From NCBI GenBank assembly GCA_028276475.1, contig JAPYWH010000005.1:1-64000 (forward strand): DNA of 64,000 nt, in the 5' to 3' direction. This document shows positions 37,129 to 45,152 of this stretch, one piece after another. This DNA comes from Thermocrinis sp. GTDB lineage: Bacteria > Aquificota > Aquificia > Aquificales > Aquificaceae. The notes under the pieces were generated by a model. That model did not search any database and was not told the origin of the DNA. It saw only the letters and a list, made by a program, of their open reading frames with translations. Made by a program: the position numbers and the translations under genes. Position 1 is the first letter of the stretch, and each line of letters begins with the position of its first letter.

Positions 37129-37811
37129 TGGCGACCTTCTGGCACAAAAAAGCGGTATTTAAGCAATATATCCCTTGCGGTTTTGGTTTCTATAAAGTTG
37201 TAAAACCTTTTCGCAGAGGGAGAGTTTTCTCCAAACTTGGTTATCCCATAGCCCTGAACGATGGGTCCGTGCCTCTCTTGAGGAATTAGCCAGTATTTTC
37301 CCTTTTCTTTCATGGTGGGAGATAGGGCAAGGGAAAGGGCTATTATACCCACATCCACCGCGCCCGAATAAACGTAGCTGGCTGTTTGGGAAATGTTCTC
37401 CCCAATAACCAGTTTGTTTTTTACTTTTTCAAAAACTCCGTAGCTTTCAAGGGCTTCCTTTGCGGCTTGTCCGTATGGAGCATGTTCCCAGTTTGCTATG
37501 GCAATTTTGTTCGCCCTAAAAAGTACGTCCGGAAAGTTGGAGGGATCCAAGCCCGAATCTTTTCTCACCCAAACCACAATCCTTCCTATTGCGTAGGCTT
37601 AAGGTGCATCCTTTCTTATCTGAATGGTTCCCTTACCCGAGGAGCCAAAGACCAGTTCCACCCTATCCTGAGGGTTAGCCTTCATGTACTCTTGGGCTAT
37701 TTCTTTTAGGGCGTATTGAAGGTCTGCCGCTGCGAATACCCTTATAACCTCCGCCATAGAGCTTTTAAAGGCAAGAAAAAGCCAGAAAATAATAAAGAGC
37801 AATCTGTTCAT
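37125..37811 (-). pseudogene. modA: modA remnant (molybdate-binding protein) with internal deletion and stop
   Basis: Two pieces of one ModA-like periplasmic binding protein lie in the same frame. The first (37811 to 37599) has a signal peptide and the family start VIRVFAAADLQYALKEIAQE up to IQIRKDAP. A TAA at 37596-37598 follows. The second continues AYAIGRIVVWVRKDSGL to a normal C-terminus. About 25-30 residues (the FDLFLSAD region that normally follows GAP) are missing at the same point. The simplest history is an in-frame deletion whose junction codon is TAA. The remaining downstream genes modB and modC are intact. Confidence 0.8.
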
Positions 37812-37847
37812 GATGTTTCAATATTTTAATCTCTCAAGGGATATCGT

Positions 37848-37853
37848 TAAAAT
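37848..37853 (+). promoter_or_regulatory. -10 box of recR, leaderless type
   Basis: TAAAAT ends 8 nt before the recR ATG at 37862. On the opposite strand another TAAAAT (37823-37828) lies 11 nt before the modA ATG, so the 50-bp gap holds both promoters. Confidence 0.5.
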
Positions 37854-37861
37854 ACTACTAA

Positions 37862-38476
37862 ATGTTTGAAGACTACTTCCCTAAGGTTCTAAAACAAGCC
37901 TTGGAAGGGCTGTCAAAAATTCCCACCTACGGAGAGAGAACCTCCTCAAGGTTTTTGTATAACTTCCTTAAACTTCCAAAGGAGGAAAGGGATAAGCTCT
38001 TGGAGAGCTTGGTTTCTCTGAACGAACAGGTAAAGGTGTGTAGTGAGTGCGGTTTGGTATCAGATATGGACCCGTGCAGGATATGTCAGGACCCAAAAAG
38101 GAACAAAAGGTTTATATGCGTAGTGGAGGAGCCCCAAGACGCCTACGCCATAGAGAGGATTGAAAGATACACTGGCGTTTATCATGTGCTGGGTGGCAGG
38201 ATCGCACCCTTGGAAGGTGTCTCCCCGCAGGACTTGAACATAGACAAACTCCTTGAGAGAATAGAGAAAAACGCAGTTAAGGAGGTTATAATAGCCACAA
38301 ACCCCAACTTGGAGGGAGAGGCAACCGCCAACTATCTGATAAAGCTTTTGAAGAAGAGGTTTAGCAAGCTCAAGGTGAGCAGGATCTCTCACGGTTTGCA
38401 GTTTGGAAGCTTGGTGGAGTTGGCGGATGAGTTATCTCTGGAGAAGTCCATTGAGAAGAGGACGGGTTTTCCATAA
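37862..38476 (+). CDS. recR: recombination mediator RecR
   Basis: A 204-residue RecR of the RecFOR gap-repair pathway. It has the N-terminal helix-hairpin-helix (LEGLSKIPTYGERTSSRFLY), a C4 zinc finger with Cys near residues 57, 60, 69 and 72 (CSEC, CRIC) and the TOPRIM domain with ICVVEEPQD and HVLGGRIAPLEGV. Length and motifs are normal. Its last 107 bp overlap the end of the convergent ChaN-like gene. Confidence 0.96.
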   Translation: MFEDYFPKVLKQALEGLSKIPTYGERTSSRFLYNFLKLPKEERDKLLESLVSLNEQVKVCSECGLVSDMDPCRICQDPKRNKRFICVVEEPQDAYAIERIERYTGVYHVLGGRIAPLEGVSPQDLNIDKLLERIEKNAVKEVIIATNPNLEGEATANYLIKLLKKRFSKLKVSRISHGLQFGSLVELADELSLEKSIEKRTGFP

Positions 38477-39173
38477 TGAGCTGTTTTGTCCCCTTTCTGA
38501 GAAGCTGGACGATCCTCGGTACGCCGGAGTTTAAATCGGGTGCATGTCCTCTACCCAAGATAACCACCACCTTTGCAGATTTGTTCTCCGAGAGTATGCG
38601 CACGATCCTCAGAGCCATACCATTGTCCCACGCAGACTGCACATCAAAAAACCTCTTCTCATCTACCTTTGGGTGTTCTTTCAGCACCTCTCTTAACCTT
38701 TCCTTCTCCTGCGGTGTGTGTTCATAGACCTTGGAGGGCAAAAGGTCATCTTTCACATTCTCCAAGCCATCCGTAGAAATTCTTTTTACCAACTCGCTTG
38801 GTATGTTAAGGGCGTATATCCTTATGCCCCTTTCCTTGGCAAACCTCCACAAGGGTGAGTAATACTCGGTGGGAAACCCCCATCTCTTTCTGTATTCGGT
38901 CCTTTCCAGCATTTCCTCCTCTGAAATTTTGCAGGCAATGTAATCATCAAGATATTTTTGGAAGGGTTGCTGGAACATCTCCATTGCCAAGACAAACCTA
39001 TAACCCTCCTGATAGAGCCTTTTTATAACCTCCTCTTGGAACTTATGATCCTTTGGATTGTCGTGGGTCTCTGGCAGGTATATAACCTCCGCCTCCTGCA
39101 AAGAGGGAGAACCAAAGGCAAAAAGGCTAAGGACTATCAAAGCTATACTCCATCTGAATAGCATTTTCGCCAT
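38370..39173 (-). CDS. ChaN-like haem-binding/TIKI superfamily protein
   Basis: A 267-residue exported protein (signal peptide LIVLSLFAFGSPSLQ). Its core matches the ChaN (DUF399) family: IYLPETHDNPKDHKFQ near residue 32, LAMEMFQQPFQKYLDDY near 62 and a final VVILGRGHAPDLNSGVP near 205. ChaN binds haem in Campylobacter; the fold is also related to TIKI proteases. The last about 35 residues (SSSQWTSPEITHPPTPP onward) look like non-conserved sequence and are encoded opposite recR, suggesting the original stop was lost. Confidence 0.78.
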   Translation of the reverse strand: MAKMLFRWSIALIVLSLFAFGSPSLQEAEVIYLPETHDNPKDHKFQEEVIKRLYQEGYRFVLAMEMFQQPFQKYLDDYIACKISEEEMLERTEYRKRWGFPTEYYSPLWRFAKERGIRIYALNIPSELVKRISTDGLENVKDDLLPSKVYEHTPQEKERLREVLKEHPKVDEKRFFDVQSAWDNGMALRIVRILSENKSAKVVVILGRGHAPDLNSGVPRIVQLLRKGTKQLIMENPSSSQWTSPEITHPPTPPSFQTANRERSCSP

Positions 39174-39570
39174 CGGAATAATAATGCCTCCTTTCTCCTA
39201 CGATGTAAAAGTTTAAAGCCTGATAGAGCCTTATAGCCCTCAGGTTTGACTTTCTAACGTCCAGTTGCACCTTTTTAACTTTGCCCTTAAGCTTGTTTAA
39301 AACTTCCCTTAAGAACTCCTTTCCTATACCTCTTCCCCAGTAAGCCCGGTCTATGGCAAAGGTCATAACGTGGGCGCAGTCTTCTATCAGCCAAAGGATG
39401 CAGTATCCTACAAGCTTGCCCTCCACCTCCGCCACAAACCTAACCGAGTAAGGAAGCTTAAACTCCCTCTCAAAGCCCTCCCTACTCCACGCATCGGTGG
39501 TAAAGTTCTCTTTGTTGATCCTAAAGACCTCCGGTATGTCTTCCTTTTCCATTTCCCTTACCTTTATCAT
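39127..39570 (-). CDS. rimI: ribosomal-protein-alanine N-acetyltransferase RimI
   Basis: A GNAT acetyltransferase of about 147 residues. The acetyl-CoA loop reads DRAYWGRGIGKEFL (about residue 75), followed by QLDVRKSNLRAIRLYQALNF and GERRHYY, the signature of RimI (N-terminal acetylation of ribosomal protein S18). I use the ATG at 39570, which has a TAAAAT 9 nt upstream; an ATG two codons earlier (39576) is in frame. The stop region overlaps the start of the ChaN-like gene by 47 bp on the same strand. Divergent from proC. Confidence 0.88.
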   Translation of the reverse strand: MIKVREMEKEDIPEVFRINKENFTTDAWSREGFEREFKLPYSVRFVAEVEGKLVGYCILWLIEDCAHVMTFAIDRAYWGRGIGKEFLREVLNKLKGKVKKVQLDVRKSNLRAIRLYQALNFYIVGERRHYYSDGENAIQMEYSFDSP

Positions 39571-39575
39571 CACCA

Positions 39576-39585
39576 TATAATTTTA
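39576..39585. promoter_or_regulatory. interlocked -10 boxes of rimI and proC
   Basis: Plus-strand TATAAT (39576-39581) ends 7 nt before the proC ATG. Minus-strand TAAAAT (39580-39585) ends 9 nt before the rimI ATG at 39570. The two boxes share 2 bp, and only 18 bp separate the two start codons. Confidence 0.5.
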
Positions 39586-39588
39586 GCT

Positions 39589-40362
39589 ATGCGTATTGGA
39601 ATAATAGGCTTTGGAAATATGGGAAGTGCCTTTGGGGAGGGATTAAAAAAGTCCTCAGAGGTGGTAGCCTTTGACACGGACGCAAGCAAGAAGGAAAAGG
39701 CTTTGGAGATGGGAATAGGATGGGCAAAGGACTTGGAATTTTTGGTGGCAAACTCGGACCTTTTACTGCTTGCGGTAAAGCCCAAAGATGCAGGAAAGGT
39801 CCTTGAAAGCCTCAGGGGAAAGATGGAGGGAAAGATCCTGGTTAGCATTGTGGCAGGGCTATCTCTAAAAAAGATTGAAGAGCTTTTGGGAAGGGAAAAG
39901 GTTATAAGATGCATGCCCAACTTGGCTGTGGCGGTGGGCAAGGGTGCAATCGCCTATGTGTGCAACGAACTTGTGGAAGAAAGGGAGGAAGAGAATTTCA
40001 AGGAAGGTTTTTCTAAGTGTGGAAGTTTGCACAAGGTGGAAGAGGTCTTGATGGATGCCTTTACCGCCCTGGCGGGTTCTGGTCCTGCTTTTGTGATGAA
40101 GTTTATATCTGCCCTCTGCTTGGCGGGAGTAAGAGAGGGCTTTAGCTACCAACAGGCAATGGACATAGTCTTGGACACCATAGAGGGAACAGTCCTTATG
40201 CTTAGAACTTTTGGAGGGCATCCGGAGGAGTGGATCAGCAAGGTTGCCTCTCCCTCCGGCACCACTATAGAGGGCATAAAGGTTTTGGAAGAAAGGGCTT
40301 TCTCAGGGATCCTAATGGAATGCATAAGGGAAACCACCAACAAATGCAAACAGCTTGGCTGA
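39589..40362 (+). CDS. proC: pyrroline-5-carboxylate reductase
   Basis: A 257-residue ProC, last step of proline synthesis. N-terminal Rossmann motif IGIIGFGNMGSAF, then IRCMPNLAVAVGKGA and the C-terminal domain with FTALAGSGPAFVMKF and VASPSGTTIEGIKVLEE. The frame is open further upstream to 39370, but that part is antisense to rimI and not conserved; ATG 39589 is preceded by TATAAT. It overlaps pgeF by 19 nt. Confidence 0.95.
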   Translation: MRIGIIGFGNMGSAFGEGLKKSSEVVAFDTDASKKEKALEMGIGWAKDLEFLVANSDLLLLAVKPKDAGKVLESLRGKMEGKILVSIVAGLSLKKIEELLGREKVIRCMPNLAVAVGKGAIAYVCNELVEEREEENFKEGFSKCGSLHKVEEVLMDAFTALAGSGPAFVMKFISALCLAGVREGFSYQQAMDIVLDTIEGTVLMLRTFGGHPEEWISKVASPSGTTIEGIKVLEERAFSGILMECIRETTNKCKQLG

Positions 40363-40922
40363 GCTTTAGGTTCAAGAATGCCTTGGTAGGGCTAAAACTC
40401 TACGACCCAAAGGATGGCATATTCACACTTAGGCAAATTCATTCGGACAGGGTGGTCCTCTTGGATGAAGAAACACAAGAGGAGGGAGATGCTATTATAA
40501 CCACGAGAAGAAACTTCCCAATAGGTGTGAGGACCGCAGACTGTGTGCCCTTGGCTTTTTTGGGGGAGAGGGCGGTGGGCGTGGTGCATGCGGGCTGGAG
40601 GGGCATAAAGGCGGGCATTGTGGAGAGATTTTTAGAAAGGTTTTTGTCCATTGAGAGGGAACCCTTTGTTTTTGTGGGACCTTCCGCTAAGGCTTGCTGT
40701 TATGAGGTAGGTGAGGAATTCAAAGAGGACTTTAAAATGCTACACTACAAGAATGGAAAGTTCTACATGGACACCCAACTGGAGGTTCTAAAAAGGCTAA
40801 AGGACTACGGACTAAAAAGGCTCTTCGTTTATGGCGAATGCACCATATGTAATGAAAAGTTTCCCTCCCACCGGAGGAACAAAACCTCTCAAAGAATGGT
40901 ACTCTTTGCCCTGCTGACATGA
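40344..40922 (+). CDS. pgeF: PgeF/YfiH family (laccase-domain) protein
   Basis: A 192-residue protein of the YfiH/PgeF (DUF152) family, described as polyphenol oxidase, purine nucleoside phosphorylase or peptidoglycan-editing factor. The zinc or copper ligands are visible as His in RQIHSDRV, Cys in RTADCVPLAF and His in VVHAGWRGIKAG. Late CTICNEKFPSHRRN matches the family end. ATG 40344 matches the family start better than the longer upstream frame. It overlaps proC by 19 nt and birA by 4 nt. Shorter than many members (about 240). Confidence 0.88.
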   Translation: MQTAWLSFRFKNALVGLKLYDPKDGIFTLRQIHSDRVVLLDEETQEEGDAIITTRRNFPIGVRTADCVPLAFLGERAVGVVHAGWRGIKAGIVERFLERFLSIEREPFVFVGPSAKACCYEVGEEFKEDFKMLHYKNGKFYMDTQLEVLKRLKDYGLKRLFVYGECTICNEKFPSHRRNKTSQRMVLFALLT

Positions 40923-41623
40923 TAGGAGATTTTATGCTCTGGCTTGAGGAGACAGGTTCAACCCAAAACATTCTTAAAGATTTCTCCTTTTCCTATGGCA
41001 CTGTTGTGGTAGCAAACAGGCAAAGGGAAGGCAGGGGAAGGTTTGGAAGAATATGGAACTCAGAAGAGGGTGGACTTTATTTTAGCTTTCTTTTAAGGGC
41101 GGAGGATTTTAAGGAGCTTTTGCCACTGCCCTTGGTGGTGGGCTACGGCGTCCTTTTGCAAATTGAAAGAAAGGGATTTAAACCCATGCTAAAGTGGGTC
41201 AATGATGTGTATATATCGGGTAAAAAAGTCTGCGGTGTGCTCGTGGAAAGGTCTAAAGAAAAGATAATGGTAGGCGTGGGCATAAACCTAAATCAGAAGG
41301 AATTTCCCTCGGACCTTATGGCAACATCCCTTTGCATGCTTAGGAATGAGGTCTTTGAAAAAAGAGACTTTCTCCTTGAGACCTTGGAAACTCTTAACAG
41401 GGTTTTGGAGGAGTTCAAGAACTTTGGCTTTGAAAAATTTAGACCTGCCATAAGGCAAAGGCTTATGTTCTTGGGGGAGGAGGTGGTTGTTTATTCTCAG
41501 GAGCCCGTAGTGGGCATCTTTGAGGACATAGACCAAGAGGGTAGCCTACTGCTAAGAACTGCCCAAGGGCTTTTAAAGTTCAACGCCGGAGAGGTTAGCC
41601 TTAGAGGTTCAAAGATACCTTAG
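40919..41623 (+). CDS. birA: biotin--[acetyl-CoA-carboxylase] ligase
   Basis: A 234-residue biotin protein ligase without an N-terminal DNA-binding domain, so not a repressor. The biotinyl-AMP loop reads QREGRGRFGRIWNS (about residue 38), and LKWVNDVYISGKKVCGVLVE near residue 90 is the second signature. The C-terminal SH3-like domain (GEEVVVYSQEPVVGIF) is present. It overlaps pgeF by 4 nt and converges on flgL with a 15-bp overlap. In this group biotin is needed for carboxylases of the reverse TCA cycle. Confidence 0.93.
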   Translation: MIGDFMLWLEETGSTQNILKDFSFSYGTVVVANRQREGRGRFGRIWNSEEGGLYFSFLLRAEDFKELLPLPLVVGYGVLLQIERKGFKPMLKWVNDVYISGKKVCGVLVERSKEKIMVGVGINLNQKEFPSDLMATSLCMLRNEVFEKRDFLLETLETLNRVLEEFKNFGFEKFRPAIRQRLMFLGEEVVVYSQEPVVGIFEDIDQEGSLLLRTAQGLLKFNAGEVSLRGSKIP

Positions 41624-42778
41624 TATGGTTAGGTCCTTTTGGTCTGCCACCATGCGCATTAGGGCTTCGTAGGCTATTCTATACCTTGTGTATTCCATGA
41701 TGCTTTCCGATAGATCCGCATCTTCAATGTCAGACTTTTGCTTTTTGAGAACCACATCAAGGTTATCCTGGGTAGGTTGTAAGTTTTTGACCGTTGAAAG
41801 CACGGAGCCCACCTCGGACCTCCTCAGGGAGATCAAATCGCCCACCCTGTTTAGGGAAAAGAGGTCAAAGTCATCTGGGTAAAACCCTCCCTGCAGTTTT
41901 TCTTTGACCCTCTTGACCACCTGAAGGATGTTTGGGTTTTCAAAGCCCGTAGATAATTCTCCGGTTATCCCGATAAACTGAACACTTGCGGACAGTTCCA
42001 CTGGAGCTAAGGCAATAGAGTAGCTACCGTCAGGATTTTGAGAGACAAAGGCATGCAGTTTGTCTCCTAAATTATCGTTTATATACTGTGCCAACTCCTG
42101 AGTGTTTTGAGGCTCGCCCGCACCGCCGTAGTTGATGGTGTAGGTGTTTGAACCAACCTGCAAGGTTATAGCACCGGGGGTAGTAAAGTTTGTGGTGGGA
42201 GAGGTGTAAGAGACCTTTGATATATAAAGATTGCTTCCAAAAACCTTATCTCCTCTGAGAAAGACCGAGACCTTTGAGTTTTCCGACACCCATACCTCAA
42301 AGTCTTGGGAACTGGCGGTGTAATTCAAAGTGTTTGGGTCAAAGGGTTTTACCGTCAGGAAGGAGCCACCAAAGAGATAGTTCTGTCCAAGTTTGTCGTT
42401 TGCCATGTCCAAAATATTTCCTAAGCCCTTATCAAACTGCTCAGCCAAGGCGGAGAGTTGATCCGGCGTAAGGGTTGCACTGTTTTTTGCCCTAATGGTA
42501 GTTGCGTAAAGCCCTTTTAGTGTGTCCCACACCTTTCCAAGGGTAAAGTCTACGTAGGTAAGGTTTGTGTCTGCAAAGAGCCTGTTTTGGGAGTGTTGGG
42601 AAAGCTGGGCTATCTCTTTCTTTAGCTCAATCACATTGTATGTGGCAGTAGGCTCATCGGAGAGAGCCCTCACCCGCCTTCCCGTGGAAACATCCAGAGT
42701 TTTCTCCGATAGCCCTTTTTTTATCCTCGCATCCTGTTCAATAAACAACGAGAAAAGCAAATTATCTGGCACCTTCAT
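41609..42778 (-). CDS. flgL: flagellar hook-associated protein FlgL (HAP3)
   Basis: A 389-residue flagellin-like junction protein. N-terminal helix region with DVSTGRRVRALSDEPTATYN (about residue 28) and C-terminal helix (ESIMEYTRYRIAYEALMRMV, ending DLTILRYL) are the D0/D1 parts typical of FlgL; the middle is variable. FlgL links the hook-associated protein FlgK to the filament. It follows flgK after 11 bp. Confidence 0.93.
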   Translation of the reverse strand: MKVPDNLLFSLFIEQDARIKKGLSEKTLDVSTGRRVRALSDEPTATYNVIELKKEIAQLSQHSQNRLFADTNLTYVDFTLGKVWDTLKGLYATTIRAKNSATLTPDQLSALAEQFDKGLGNILDMANDKLGQNYLFGGSFLTVKPFDPNTLNYTASSQDFEVWVSENSKVSVFLRGDKVFGSNLYISKVSYTSPTTNFTTPGAITLQVGSNTYTINYGGAGEPQNTQELAQYINDNLGDKLHAFVSQNPDGSYSIALAPVELSASVQFIGITGELSTGFENPNILQVVKRVKEKLQGGFYPDDFDLFSLNRVGDLISLRRSEVGSVLSTVKNLQPTQDNLDVVLKKQKSDIEDADLSESIMEYTRYRIAYEALMRMVADQKDLTILRYL

Positions 42779-42789
42779 AGCCCTTCACC

Positions 42790-44340
42790 TCAAACCATGT
42801 TTAAAGTTGTCTGGATAAGCTCATCCATTGCACTAACCACCTTTGCCAAAGCTTGATAGCTCCTCTGAAGTTGAAAAGCCTCCATAAACTCCTTATCAAT
42901 GGAAACACCTTGCATCTCCTGAAGTTTAGCGTTCAGAGAGCTCAGCATAGCGTTCTCAATATCATACTGCTTTTTGTAGCTGTTAAGGTTTCCTGCGATG
43001 GCATTTGTTAGACCCTGATAGATGTTTTTAGAATTATCCCACCAGAGCCTTGAAAATTGGTTAAACTCGTCCGCTTTTGAATAATCCAAGTTAGACAACT
43101 GAGTGGAAATATTGCCCGCCACCTTTATGTCTGAGATGCCCGTACTCTCAAAAACTCTTCCACCCACCATACCGTTGCTGTCCGTTATTGTGTAAGAAGG
43201 GTCGGAGGATGTGATATGAAGGGTGTAAGTGCCATCTGGATTGGCAACCACTACCGCACTAAAGCCCACCCCAGCGGAGTTTATGGCGTTTGCCAGGTCC
43301 GTAAGGGTGTCCGTTGACGTGTAGTTGATGATGACGGAAGAAGAACCGTTCAGTGTGATTGTTCCGGAAGTGCCTAATGGGTCTGTAGAGTTGGTATAGT
43401 TTAAAGTCCAATAATATTCCGTTATGCCAGTTTTTGCCGGTAGCTTTACCTCGCTTATGAGCTTTTTCACCAGCTGGTCAAGCCTGTTTTGGTAGTCTTG
43501 CAGGTCTGCGATGGCATCCAAACCACCCTTTAGCCTACCGCCGGATATTTCGCCCGATATATCTACTTGGGAACCGTCCTTAGATTTCCAAAGAACTCTT
43601 TTGTTTGCACCGTCGTAGGCTATCTCCCAGCTAAACTTGTCCTCCACCAGCACAAAGCCCTTTGAAGTTTCCACCTTAACCCTGCCTATGTCATCCTCTT
43701 GCACTCTGATGTTTATGTGTTCGGAAAGCTCCCTCAAAAGCCGATCCCTTTCGTCTAAAATGTTCTTGTAGTCCTGTCCCCTTGCGTAGGTCTGAGCGTA
43801 GGTGACGAGAATTTCTTGGTTTAACTTGGCAAGCTTCTTAGTTATAGAATTTACCTTGTCCACATACTGACGCATGCTGTAATCAATGGATTGAGAGATG
43901 GTATCTAAATTCCTTTTTCTGTCCTTTAGATAGCCCACCAAAGAGTTTGCAGACTGAACCAGCTTAGCCCTTGCCCCTTCGTTGGTTGGGTCCTTCATCA
44001 GGTCCTGATAGCTTGTGAAAAAGCTGTTTAGGTATTCTAAACTGCCCAAGCCTTGGGTAAACTCTTGGAAGAGGTCTTCTACCCTTGTATTATTTTTTAT
44101 CCTTTCATCCAAAGAGGAGACCAAAGATAGTTGGGCGTTTCTCTGCTGAACATAATGAAGGCTTTTAACCCTTTCTATGGTCTCTAAACTTATACCATAT
44201 GGAACAAAGGTTTTTATTACAGGGTCTTCCTGTGCATAGTCCGGGTTGTTGGCGTTCAGTATGTTCCTGTTTCTTATGTCAATAGATTTCCTGAGTATTT
44301 CAAGTCCCTGAGAAACTATCCCTAATGTCCCTCCAAACAT
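42790..44340 (-). CDS. flgK: flagellar hook-associated protein FlgK (HAP1)
   Basis: A 516-residue FlgK. The N-terminal D0/D1 region (GIVSQGLEILRKSIDIRNRN, then NANNPDYAQED) and the C-terminal MEAFQLQRSYQALAKVVSAM are conserved with flagellar rod-hook proteins. A central Thr/Ser-rich beta domain (residues about 310-400) is variable and includes GTITLNGSS-type repeats shared in style with FlgL. First gene of flgK-flgL; an AAAAGGTGAG sequence precedes the ATG. Confidence 0.94.
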   Translation of the reverse strand: MFGGTLGIVSQGLEILRKSIDIRNRNILNANNPDYAQEDPVIKTFVPYGISLETIERVKSLHYVQQRNAQLSLVSSLDERIKNNTRVEDLFQEFTQGLGSLEYLNSFFTSYQDLMKDPTNEGARAKLVQSANSLVGYLKDRKRNLDTISQSIDYSMRQYVDKVNSITKKLAKLNQEILVTYAQTYARGQDYKNILDERDRLLRELSEHINIRVQEDDIGRVKVETSKGFVLVEDKFSWEIAYDGANKRVLWKSKDGSQVDISGEISGGRLKGGLDAIADLQDYQNRLDQLVKKLISEVKLPAKTGITEYYWTLNYTNSTDPLGTSGTITLNGSSSVIINYTSTDTLTDLANAINSAGVGFSAVVVANPDGTYTLHITSSDPSYTITDSNGMVGGRVFESTGISDIKVAGNISTQLSNLDYSKADEFNQFSRLWWDNSKNIYQGLTNAIAGNLNSYKKQYDIENAMLSSLNAKLQEMQGVSIDKEFMEAFQLQRSYQALAKVVSAMDELIQTTLNMV

Positions 44341-44353
44341 GGCTCACCTTTTA

Positions 44354-44379
44354 ATATCGTCTCCTTTGAAAAAAGTTTA
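44354..44379 (-). promoter_or_regulatory. candidate sigma-28 (FliA) promoter of flgKL
   Basis: On the minus strand TAAACTTT (44372-44379) is followed by 10 nt and GACGATAT (44354-44361). The sigma-28 consensus is TAAAGTTT and GCCGATAA with about 11 nt between. The match is 7 of 8 and 6 of 8, spacing one short. It starts within the trpC stop codon. Confidence 0.35.
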
Positions 44380-45138
44380 AACAAAAAAGCCCTGAAGTTC
44401 TCTTAGCTTTTTTACAGGGTCTTGGCTCTTCATCAAGCTTGTGCCTATCAAAAAGGCATCTGCACCAAGATTTTCAAACTCAAGCACCTGCTCCCTTGTT
44501 TCTATTCCGCTTTCTACCACCACAAACTTAGCACCGAGTTCCTTAAGTTTTGGCACCAAAGCCCTTGATAGGTTAAGGTCTATCTTCAAAGTTTCCAAAT
44601 CCCTGTTGTTTATGCCAATAATATGGGCGCCAGCCTTTAAAGCCCTCTCTGCTTCCCTTAGGTCAAAGACCTCCACAAGGGCAGACATACCAAGGTCCCT
44701 TGTATAGCTAATAAGCTCCTCCAAAGCTTTTTGCTCAAGGGCTCTGACTATCAGCAAAACCGCATCCGCACCAAAGGCTTTTGCCTCAAACACTTGCAAT
44801 GGGTCAAAGATAAAGTCCTTCCTCAGCAATGGCAGTAGGCAATTTTGCCTCACCTCCCACAGGTCCTCCAAGGAACCCTTGAAGTACTTATCCTCAGTTA
44901 GAACCGATATGGCAACCGCTCCACCCTCCCAGTAAAGTTTCGCCTGCTCCTTTGGAGAGACCTCCTTTATAAGACCAGCGGAGGGAGATGCCTTTTTAAC
45001 CTCCGCTATGATCCTTGTCCTACAGCTCCTTAGTGCATCCTCAAAGCTATAAAACCTTTCCCTTTCCTTAACCCTCTCCCAAAGAAATTCTTCGTATTCT
45101 TTGTCCTTTCTGAGGGTTTGCCTTTTGTAGAAAAGCAC
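44377..45138 (-). CDS. trpC: indole-3-glycerol phosphate synthase
   Basis: A 253-residue TIM-barrel enzyme of tryptophan biosynthesis. Conserved elements: IIAEVKKASPSAGLI (about residue 48), LLRKDFIFDPLQVFEA (about 105), GINNRDLETLKIDL (about 175) and VVESGIETREQV. The other trp genes are not in the window. It follows the TusA-DUF3343 gene by 14 bp on the minus strand. Confidence 0.96.
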   Translation of the reverse strand: MLFYKRQTLRKDKEYEEFLWERVKERERFYSFEDALRSCRTRIIAEVKKASPSAGLIKEVSPKEQAKLYWEGGAVAISVLTEDKYFKGSLEDLWEVRQNCLLPLLRKDFIFDPLQVFEAKAFGADAVLLIVRALEQKALEELISYTRDLGMSALVEVFDLREAERALKAGAHIIGINNRDLETLKIDLNLSRALVPKLKELGAKFVVVESGIETREQVLEFENLGADAFLIGTSLMKSQDPVKKLRELQGFFV

Positions 45139-45152
45139 CTCCTCAAGAAAGC

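Noticed and set aside
37561-37570. A fourth TTTCTCACCC occurrence
   Set aside because: It lies inside the modA remnant and no -10-like hexamer follows at 16-17 nt, so it is taken as chance.
37125-37811. modA as a case of stop-codon readthrough or recoding
   Set aside because: A conserved segment is missing at the stop, and TAA is not a usual recoding codon; deletion explains both.
39370-39588. N-terminal extension of proC
   Set aside because: The extra 73 codons are antisense to rimI; ProC homology starts at the ATG at 39589 next to its promoter.
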